A DNA stretch of 64,000 nt, taken from positions 124,001-188,000 of the forward strand of contig NZ_UNRE01000006.1 in NCBI RefSeq assembly GCF_900537085.1. Direction: 5' to 3'. Source of the DNA: Agarivorans sp. Alg241-V36 (lineage in GTDB: Bacteria > Pseudomonadota > Gammaproteobacteria > Enterobacterales > Celerinatantimonadaceae). Numbering within the stretch: the first letter of the stretch is position 1; each line of letters starts with the position of its first letter. Under the pieces are notes generated by a model, which searched no databases, was not told the DNA's origin, and saw only the letters and a program-made list of their open reading frames with translations. Below are positions 57,696 through 64,000 of this stretch, piece by piece. A program made the position numbers and the translations under genes.

Positions 57696-59105
57696 CTAGG
57701 CTTCTACGTCTAACTCTTTGAGCTTACGGGTAAGCGTATTGCGTCCCCAACCTAACAATCTTGCGGCTTCTTGTTTGTGGCCGTGGGTATGCTCTAGCGC
57801 GGTAGTGAGCATGATGCGCTCAAAGTCAGGCATGGCTTCGCCAAGTATGTCGATTTGTCCAGAGACTAACTGCTGAGAAACCCAGCTCTTAAGCAGCGAA
57901 CGCCAGTTTGCATCGGCAGTTTCGCCGGTTTCTGTTACTACTGGTTGGCTTAACTCTGGCGGAAGATCTGCCGGTAGCACTTCTTGACCACTGGCCATTA
58001 CCGTTAACCAACGACAAACGTTTTCTAACTGCCTCACGTTGCCTGGCCAAGCCAATTGCATCATGAATCGCTGGGTATCTTTGTGCAGTAATTTGCTCTC
58101 TACGTTTAACTCTTTGGCGGCTATCTCTAAGAAATGCTTAGCTAAAGCCGGAATGTCTTCTCGGCGTTCACATAAAGAGGGTAGGTGGATGCGAATTACG
58201 TTTAGGCGGTGGAATAAATCTTCACGGAAGTCGCCTTCGGCTACTTTTTTCTCGAGGTTTTGGTGAGTTGCGGCAATGATTCGCACGTCAACCTGCACGG
58301 GAGAATGACCACCTACGCGATAAAACTGACCGTCGGCTAATACTCTTAACAAGCGAGTTTGAATATCCAGTGGCATATCACCAATTTCATCCAAAAACAG
58401 GGTGCCACCATTAGCTTGTTCAAAGCGGCCGTGGCGGATGTTATTGGCGCCGGTAAATGCACCTTTCTCGTGACCAAATAGCTCCGATTCAATTAAATCT
58501 TTTGGAATCGCTGCCATGTTTAAGGCAATAAAGCTGCCGCTGGCGCGAGGGCTGTGTTTATGCAGAGCGTGGGCGACTAACTCTTTACCGGTACCAGATT
58601 GGCCATTAATGAGTACCGAAATGCTTGAGCGAGATAAGCGGCCAATGGCGCGAAACACTTCCTGCATGGCAGGGGCTTCACCAATAATTTCTGGTGCCGG
58701 AGAGCTAGGTTTGTTGTTTGCTTTATTGCCTTTCTGTTCACGAGAAACAGTGACTGCACGCTCGGTTAAGGCAACCGCTTCATCAATGTCGAAGGGCTTA
58801 GGCAAATATTCAAAGGCACCGCGCTGGTAGGCGTTTACTGCACTATCTAAGTCTGAGTGGGCGGTCATAATAATAACCGGCATCTCTGGAAAGTGGCTTT
58901 GGATCTTCTCTAATAAACTCAAACCGTCCATGCCGGGCATGCGAATGTCTGAGATCACTACGTCGGGTTGCTCATAATCAAGCTGCTGTAGCATCATTTC
59001 GCCATCGGCAAAACTCAAGCAATCGTAACCTGCAGTTTTTAACGCTTTTTCTAACACCCACCGAATGGAGCTGTCGTCATCAACGACCCATATTGTTGCT
59101 GCCAT
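57696..59105 (-). CDS. glnG: Nitrogen response regulator NtrC (GlnG)
   Basis: A 469-residue sigma-54 activator. The receiver domain ([16 protein letters not shown], phosphoacceptor in [13 protein letters not shown]) precedes the AAA+ domain with Walker [10 protein letters not shown], the GAFTGA loop that contacts sigma-54, and the C-terminal Fis-type helix-turn-helix ([19 protein letters not shown]). When phosphorylated by NtrB it activates glnA and other nitrogen genes; matching boxes are present upstream of glnA in this window. Confidence 0.97.
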   Translation of the reverse strand: MAATIWVVDDDSSIRWVLEKALKTAGYDCLSFADGEMMLQQLDYEQPDVVISDIRMPGMDGLSLLEKIQSHFPEMPVIIMTAHSDLDSAVNAYQRGAFEYLPKPFDIDEAVALTERAVTVSREQKGNKANNKPSSPAPEIIGEAPAMQEVFRAIGRLSRSSISVLINGQSGTGKELVAHALHKHSPRASGSFIALNMAAIPKDLIESELFGHEKGAFTGANNIRHGRFEQANGGTLFLDEIGDMPLDIQTRLLRVLADGQFYRVGGHSPVQVDVRIIAATHQNLEKKVAEGDFREDLFHRLNVIRIHLPSLCERREDIPALAKHFLEIAAKELNVESKLLHKDTQRFMMQLAWPGNVRQLENVCRWLTVMASGQEVLPADLPPELSQPVVTETGETADANWRSLLKSWVSQQLVSGQIDILGEAMPDFERIMLTTALEHTHGHKQEAARLLGWGRNTLTRKLKELDVEA

Positions 59106-59117
59106 GTTAGTACTTCC

Positions 59118-60200
59118 TTAACGTCTGAGAGGAAGGTGAATGGTAAATTCGGTATGACCTGGCCAACTGGCACATTCAATCTTCCCTTTATGCTGATTTA
59201 TTAAATTTTGTGCAATAGACAAACCTAAACCGGTTCCGCCTTCTCGGCCTGTTACCATAGGGTAGAACAGGGTATCGAGTAGCTCGGTAGGTATGCCTGG
59301 CCCGTTGTCGATAATTCTTATTTCTGCGGCGAGCTTAAAACGCTGGCCGGCGATAGTGGCTTGATGTGCAGTACGGGTAACGATGTTGATGTTACCGCCG
59401 TTTTGGCCAAGTGCTTGTACTGCATTTTGCACGATGTTGAGAAATGCCTGTAGCAGCTGCTCATGATCCATTTCAAAATCAGGAATGCTTGGGTCGTAGT
59501 CGCGCTCAACACTAATACCCACGGGTAAATCAAGCTTAACCAGCTGCCTTACTTTCTCGAGCACTGAATGAACATTGTGCAGTTCATGTAAACCTGGTCG
59601 CTGCGGGCCAAGTAATCGATCAACCAGTTTTCTTAAACGGTCGGCTTGCTCGATAATAATGCCGGTGAATTCTTTTAACTCTGGATTTACCAACTCTTTT
59701 TCAAGTAGTTGGGCTGCGCCTCGTAAGCCGCCAAGTGGGTTTTTAATTTCGTGGGCTAAGCCGCGAACCAGTTCTTTGGCTGCCTGTTGTTGAGCATGTT
59801 GATAAAGCTCTTGGGATATTTTCTTTTGCTGGCCAATGGCGCGCATTTCTAGCATCAGCAAATTTCTGTTCTGATTGTTGATACTTGTGGCTGATAGCTC
59901 TACCAAGGCGTGGTGACTATCAAAAACCAAGGTGACTTCATTGTCGGTGAAGCTTTGCCCCGAGCCACATACGGCATCGAGTTTACCGAGATCCAGTGAG
60001 CTATGTTTAACTTGAGTGGCTAGCGGCTCATCAATAAGCCGCTTAGCACTTTGGCCGAGTAGTTGTTCTGCAGAGGCATTTACGTATTGAATCTTTAGTT
60101 CTGCATCAAGCAGCACAATGGCGGTAACTTGATTTTCCAATACTAAGCGCTCTAGCCCAGAAATATCTAACACTACTCTCTCCTGAATGATGCGCACCAA
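59118..60200 (-). CDS. glnL: Nitrogen regulation sensor kinase NtrB (GlnL)
   Basis: A 360-residue soluble histidine kinase: PAS domain (about 20-120), His box GLAHEIKNPLGGLRGAAQLLE with the phosphorylated His, then the HATPase domain with DNGPGIP and GGTGLGLSIAQNLI. Normally controlled by PII (GlnB). It phosphorylates NtrC, whose gene follows 12 bases later. The exact start is uncertain because several in-frame starts lie before the PAS domain. Confidence 0.95.
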   Translation of the reverse strand: MVRIIQERVVLDISGLERLVLENQVTAIVLLDAELKIQYVNASAEQLLGQSAKRLIDEPLATQVKHSSLDLGKLDAVCGSGQSFTDNEVTLVFDSHHALVELSATSINNQNRNLLMLEMRAIGQQKKISQELYQHAQQQAAKELVRGLAHEIKNPLGGLRGAAQLLEKELVNPELKEFTGIIIEQADRLRKLVDRLLGPQRPGLHELHNVHSVLEKVRQLVKLDLPVGISVERDYDPSIPDFEMDHEQLLQAFLNIVQNAVQALGQNGGNINIVTRTAHQATIAGQRFKLAAEIRIIDNGPGIPTELLDTLFYPMVTGREGGTGLGLSIAQNLINQHKGKIECASWPGHTEFTIHLPLRR

Positions 60201-60249
60201 GTTGGTGCTCTTGCACTGAGTTTAAGCTCAAAAAGCAGAGAGTGACAAA

Positions 60250-60792
60250 TTAGCCTCCCCCTGCTGCGGCCGCTCCGGCGCCAAATGCGTTAGCGCGGTG
60301 CAAGAATACGGTTATGGGCTTAGACGATGCAATTTCCTTGCCTGAATCATCAACTAGCTGCACCTGAATTGTATGGGCGCCGCGATCAATGTTGGTGAGC
60401 TGGAAGCTACCCATTTTAGTGATTTGCCCTTGTGGTACACCATCAAGCACCAACTTGTAGCCCATGCTGTTTAGGGGCACCGGTGTAGAGCTAGCACTGA
60501 TTGATATTTTACCTTCGTTGTCACGAATGGTTTGCTCGTGGCTTGGGCTGGTAATATTAACTTGATACTGAATGGGTTTTTGTTTCTTCTTCAGTGGCGT
60601 GCGCGGTGTAACAATTGGGCCGTCGGTGGCTGGTGGTGCCACATCAACTTTTAGTTCTGTTGCGCCAACTTGGGGACGGTCAGAGAAATGGGTAATACCA
60701 TTTTCATCCACCCATTGGTAAATTTTGTCAGCCGCTTGAACGCCAAAGACTGCGCCGCTGATTAATAAAGCTATAGCAAACCATTTGCTCAT
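60250..60792 (-). CDS. Exported DUF4124 protein
   Basis: A 180-residue protein with a signal peptide (WFAIALLISGAVFGVQA) and the DUF4124 opening KIYQWVDENGITHFSDRP. A beta-rich C-terminal part follows, ending in a Gly/Ala tail. It lies between glnA and glnL and may be co-transcribed with glnLG. The ATG at 60792 follows GAGGAA. Function unknown, probably envelope. Confidence 0.85.
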   Translation of the reverse strand: MSKWFAIALLISGAVFGVQAADKIYQWVDENGITHFSDRPQVGATELKVDVAPPATDGPIVTPRTPLKKKQKPIQYQVNITSPSHEQTIRDNEGKISISASSTPVPLNSMGYKLVLDGVPQGQITKMGSFQLTNIDRGAHTIQVQLVDDSGKEIASSKPITVFLHRANAFGAGAAAAGGG

Positions 60793-60849
60793 TGATAATT
60801 CCTCCATTCAATTTGCTAAAGGTGGGCAAAAACGTATTGAAAAGCAATA

Positions 60850-60877
60850 AAAAAACCCGCTTTAAAGCGGGTTTTTT
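60850..60877. terminator. Terminator after glnA
   Basis: ACCCGCTTTAAAGCGGGT is a perfect palindrome flanked by an A-run and a T-run. It lies 20 bases past the glnA stop on the minus strand and separates glnA from the DUF4124-glnL-glnG genes. Confidence 0.93.
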
Positions 60878-60896
60878 AAGCCGTGTAACGTTTTGT

Positions 60897-62303
60897 TTAT
60901 ACGCTGTAGTACAATTCAAACTCAACTGGGTGAGTTGTCATGTTGATGCGCTCAACGTCAGCAGATTTCAATGCGATGTAAGAATCGATGTAATCGTTGC
61001 TGAACACGCCGCCAGCGGTTAAGAAATCGCGGTCTGCGTCTAGGCAAGCTAGTGCATTTTCAAGTGAAGTTGCCACTTGCGGGATTTCAGCTGCTTCTTC
61101 TGCAGGTAGGTCGTACAAATCCTTGTCCATAGCATCGCCAGGGTGGATTTTGTTTTTGATCCCGTCAAGGCCAGCCATCAACATTGCAGAGAATGCTAGG
61201 TATGGGTTAGCTGTTGGGTCAGGGAAACGTACTTCAATACGACGCGCTTTAGGCGATGGTACTACTGGAATACGGATAGAAGCTGAACGGTTACGTGCTG
61301 AGTAAGCAAGCATAACAGGTGCTTCGAAGCCAGGTACTAAACGCTTGTAAGAGTTAGTAGAAGCGTTAGCAAAAGCGTTAATTGCTTTTGCGTGCTTGAT
61401 GATACCGCCAATGTAGAACAATGCAGTTTCAGATAGGCCGCCGTATAGGTCGCCAGCAAATAAGTTTTCGCCGTCTTTCCAAATTGATTGGTGAACGTGC
61501 ATACCGCTACCGTTATCACCAACAACTGGCTTAGGCATAAAGGTTGCTGTTTTACCGTAAGCGTGAGCTACGTTGTGAACAACATACTTAAGAACCTGAG
61601 TTTCATCAGCTTTTTCAACGATAGAGTTGAATAAAGTTGCGATTTCGTTCTGACCAGCAGTTGCTACTTCGTGGTGGTGAGCTTCAACAGTTTGACCCAT
61701 TTCTTCAAGAACTAGACACATTGCTGAACGTAGGTCTTGTGAAGAATCAACTGGAGCTACTGGGAAGTAACCGCCTTTAACGCCAGGACGGTGACCAGTG
61801 TTACCGTCTTCGAAGTGCTTGTCTGAGTTCCAAGATGCTTCATCAGCATCAATTTTGTACATAGAACCTGACATGTCAGTTTTGTATTTAACATCGTCAA
61901 ACAAGAAGAACTCTGGCTCTGGACCGAAGTATGCTGCATCAGCAATACCAGTAGAGCGCATGTACTCTTCAGCGCGCTTAGCTACAGAGCGTGGGTCACG
62001 GTCGTAACCTTGCATTGTAGAAGGCTCAAGAATGTCACAACGAATGTTTAGAGTAACTTCTTCAGTGAATGGGTCTAATACAGCTGTTGCTGCGTCAGGC
62101 ATCAATACCATGTCTGATTCGTTAATGCCTTTCCAACCTGAGATTGAAGAGCCATCAAACATTTTACCGTCTGAGAAGAAATCTTCGTCAACTTGGTGAG
62201 ATGGAATAGATACGTGTTGCTCTTTACCTTTAGTATCGGTAAAGCGTAGGTCAACAAATTTAACTTCTTGCTCTTTAAGCAAAGCTAAAACTTCTGCAGA
62301 CAT
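60897..62303 (-). CDS. glnA: Glutamine synthetase type I GlnA
   Basis: A 468-residue GS-I-beta enzyme, very close to E. coli GlnA at the N-terminus ([39 protein letters not shown]). The adenylylation site lies in [11 protein letters not shown], so activity is expected to be set by AMPylation. It makes glutamine from glutamate, ammonia and ATP. The ATG at 62303 follows GGAGG eight bases upstream; an ATG at 62327 is a weaker option. Regulated by the sigma-54 promoter and NtrC boxes upstream. Confidence 0.97.
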   Translation of the reverse strand: MSAEVLALLKEQEVKFVDLRFTDTKGKEQHVSIPSHQVDEDFFSDGKMFDGSSISGWKGINESDMVLMPDAATAVLDPFTEEVTLNIRCDILEPSTMQGYDRDPRSVAKRAEEYMRSTGIADAAYFGPEPEFFLFDDVKYKTDMSGSMYKIDADEASWNSDKHFEDGNTGHRPGVKGGYFPVAPVDSSQDLRSAMCLVLEEMGQTVEAHHHEVATAGQNEIATLFNSIVEKADETQVLKYVVHNVAHAYGKTATFMPKPVVGDNGSGMHVHQSIWKDGENLFAGDLYGGLSETALFYIGGIIKHAKAINAFANASTNSYKRLVPGFEAPVMLAYSARNRSASIRIPVVPSPKARRIEVRFPDPTANPYLAFSAMLMAGLDGIKNKIHPGDAMDKDLYDLPAEEAAEIPQVATSLENALACLDADRDFLTAGGVFSNDYIDSYIALKSADVERINMTTHPVEFELYYSV

Positions 62304-62387
62304 GTTTTTAACCTCCGGTGTCATCAAAATTGATGGTTCAATCGATTTAATAGTTATTTATACGAATAATCGTGGTTGTGTTGCATA

Positions 62388-62405
62388 AAGCTAAAACTGT
62401 GCCAA
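62388..62405 (-). promoter_or_regulatory. Sigma-54 promoter of glnA
   Basis: On the minus strand TTGGCACAGTTTTAGCTT has the invariant GG and GC ten bases apart and closely resembles E. coli glnAp2. The GC lies at 62390-62391, placing the start of transcription near 62378, about 75 bases before the glnA ATG. Confidence 0.9.
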
Positions 62406-62444
62406 CACATAAAGTGCTGATTTACATGGCTAAAAATTGATAAG

Positions 62445-62503
62445 GCATCAATTTAGTGCAGAGCTTTGCACTTTGTTGGTGCTATTCTTGTCCATTTTGG
62501 TGC
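62445..62503 (-). promoter_or_regulatory. Three NtrC-binding boxes upstream of glnA
   Basis: Compared with GCACTAAAATGGTGC, the boxes are 62445-62459 (GCACTAAATTGATGC on the minus strand), 62468-62482 (GCACTTTGTTGGTGC on the plus strand) and 62489-62503 (GCACCAAAATGGACA on the minus strand). They lie about 70-120 bases upstream of the predicted start, the right distance for an enhancer. Confidence 0.85.
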
Positions 62504-62644
62504 AGTGAGTTTTTGGCCCTAGCTATCATACCCTAATTGGGTAGCTGAAAAACCGTGATCAACTTAAAACTATGAGAATTTGCCGTTTATATGTACAATG
62601 GCGCACTTTTTACTTTTACCTCACAATAAAAAGGGCTGAAAGCC
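62504..62644 (+). other. Upstream region of typA
   Basis: About 140 bases between the NtrC boxes and the typA start. TACAAT at 62594-62599 could be a -10 element, but no good -35 lies at the expected distance. No gene is seen. Confidence 0.4.
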
Positions 62645-64000
62645 GTGCTAGATAAGTTAAGAAACATCGCCATTATTGCTCACGTAGACCACGGGAAGAC
62701 TACCCTGGTAGACAAACTATTGCAGCAATCTGGAACCCTACAAACGCGTGGTGATGCTGAAGAGCGGGTAATGGACTCGAACGATCTTGAAAAAGAACGT
62801 GGTATTACCATCTTGGCAAAAAACACGGCGATTGAGTGGAACGATTACCACATCAACATCGTAGACACCCCTGGACACGCAGACTTCGGTGGTGAGGTAG
62901 AACGTGTTTTGTCTATGGTTGATTCAGTATTGTTGTTGGTAGACGCCCAAGAAGGCCCAATGCCACAAACTCGTTTTGTTACTCAGAAAGCATTTGCTCA
63001 AGGTTTAAAACCTATTCTGGTAATTAACAAAATCGATAAGCCAGGCGCACGTCCTGATTGGGTAATGGACCAAGTATTCGATTTGTTCGATAACTTAGGT
63101 GCTACCGATGACCAGTTAGACTTCCAAGTTGTTTACGCATCAGCGCTAAACGGCTGGGCTAGCTCAGAAGAAGGTGTTGAGACAGATAACATGGAACCTC
63201 TGTTCCAAGCTATCGTTGATAATGTTGCACCACCAGAAGCTAAGCCAGGCGAAGGTTTGCAAATGCAAATCTCACAACTTGACTACAACTCTTATGTAGG
63301 TGTTATCGGAATTGGTCGCGTATCACGCGGTTCAATCAAAACTAATCAACAAATCACTGTTATCGGTGCCGATGGTAAAACCCGTAACGGTAAAGTAGGC
63401 CAAGTATTGGGCTACTTAGGCCTTGATCGTCACGAAGTGAAAGAAGCCAATGCTGGTGACATCATCGCTATTACTGGCTTAGGTGAGTTGAAAATTTCTG
63501 ATACGATTTGTGATCAGAGTAACGTAGAAGCGCTACCGGCACTTTCTGTAGACGAACCTACCGTAACTATGACTTTCCAAGTAAACACCTCTCCGTTTGC
63601 TGGTAAAGAAGGTAAATACGTTACTTCACGAAATATTCTTGAGCGTTTACAACAAGAGTTGGTACACAACGTAGCCTTGCGTGTAGAAGAAACTGAAGAT
63701 CCAGATAAGTTCCGTGTATCTGGTCGTGGTGAGCTGCACTTAGGTATCTTGATTGAAAACATGCGTCGTGAAGGTTTCGAGCTGGCGGTATCTCGCCCAG
63801 AAGTAATTCTACGCACCGTAGACGGCAACCTAGAAGAACCATACGAAGTAGTCACTATTGATGTTGAAGAAGAGCATCAAGGTAGCATTATGGAGCAGCT
63901 TGGCTTACGTAAAGGTGAGTTAACTGATATGTCTCCTGATGGTAAAGGCCGTATTCGTATGGACTTTATGATTCCTTCTCGTGGCTTGATTGGCTTCCAA
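62645..64000 (+). CDS. typA: Ribosome-associated GTPase TypA/BipA (C-terminus cut by window edge)
   Basis: 452 codons from the GTG at 62645 to the window edge, without a stop. All GTPase motifs are present: [38 protein letters not shown]. The EF-G-like domain II and the BipA-specific start of the C-terminal part ([20 protein letters not shown]) follow. It helps 50S subunit assembly and growth at low temperature. GTG is the first start that fits, with a weak AGGG upstream. Divergent from glnA, as in E. coli. Confidence 0.95.
   Translation, partial: MLDKLRNIAIIAHVDHGKTTLVDKLLQQSGTLQTRGDAEERVMDSNDLEKERGITILAKNTAIEWNDYHINIVDTPGHADFGGEVERVLSMVDSVLLLVDAQEGPMPQTRFVTQKAFAQGLKPILVINKIDKPGARPDWVMDQVFDLFDNLGATDDQLDFQVVYASALNGWASSEEGVETDNMEPLFQAIVDNVAPPEAKPGEGLQMQISQLDYNSYVGVIGIGRVSRGSIKTNQQITVIGADGKTRNGKVGQVLGYLGLDRHEVKEANAGDIIAITGLGELKISDTICDQSNVEALPALSVDEPTVTMTFQVNTSPFAGKEGKYVTSRNILERLQQELVHNVALRVEETEDPDKFRVSGRGELHLGILIENMRREGFELAVSRPEVILRTVDGNLEEPYEVVTIDVEEEHQGSIMEQLGLRKGELTDMSPDGKGRIRMDFMIPSRGLIGFQ

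Overview
The window looks like chromosomal DNA of a marine gammaproteobacterium of the Alteromonadales/Vibrio type. The housekeeping proteins (GlnA, NtrB/NtrC, TypA, TrkA/TrkH, RsmB-Fmt-Def, DprA-Smg) closely resemble enterobacterial and Vibrio versions. The order trkH-trkA-rsmB-fmt-def / LysM-dprA-smg-yrdD is the arrangement usual in that group. An Agarivorans-like host is my guess; no rRNA or other taxonomic marker is present.

Bases 1-23583 hold a complete type VI secretion system (T6SS). A Ser/Thr kinase (cut by the left edge) is read leftward. Divergent from it runs a long rightward operon: fha/tagH, tssJ, tssK, tssL (with an OmpA-like tail), tssM, tagF, pppA, tssA, tssB, tssC, a second tssC-like gene, tagJ, tssE, tssF, tssG, clpV (tssH). 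Hcp follows as a separate unit closed by a strong terminator. Kinase, FHA protein, PP2C phosphatase and TagF together indicate post-translational control of firing.

Bases 23597-32644 are the payload module: vgrG, a PAAR tip, a thiolase/ketosynthase-like protein of unknown role, a large Rhs toxin with an HNH-like tail, its SUKH-type immunity protein, a cytoplasmic lysozyme (GH24) effector with a peptidoglycan-binding domain, and an exported LprI-like protein that is probably its immunity protein.

Bases 32670-37446 are an AT-rich accessory patch. It holds an orphan 98-residue gene, an uncharacterised two-gene membrane operon (90 + 428 residues, leftward), an IS3-family element with a -1 frameshift site, and fragments of at least two broken genes, one being the C-terminus of a UvrD-type helicase. 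Both edges carry copies of an AACGAAGACAA repeat, including perfect 19-bp and 16-bp inverted copies 4.3 kb apart. This patch is the likeliest place for something undescribed.

Bases 37447-48435 are ordinary small operons: a YhiN-like flavoprotein, a lipoprotein, yigL and pldB, a DUF2214 protein, an EamA transporter, a DUF2500 protein, ydbH-ynbE-ydbL, a DUF1820 pair, a 50-residue protein with its own terminator, and a SirB2-like protein.

Bases 48432-64000 are core genes: K+ uptake (trkH, trkA), 16S rRNA methylation and translation initiation/maturation (rsmB, fmt, def), a LysM protein with dprA-smg-yrdD, and nitrogen control (glnG, glnL, a DUF4124 gene, glnA). A textbook sigma-54 promoter with three NtrC boxes lies upstream of glnA. 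typA/bipA starts divergently and is cut by the right edge.
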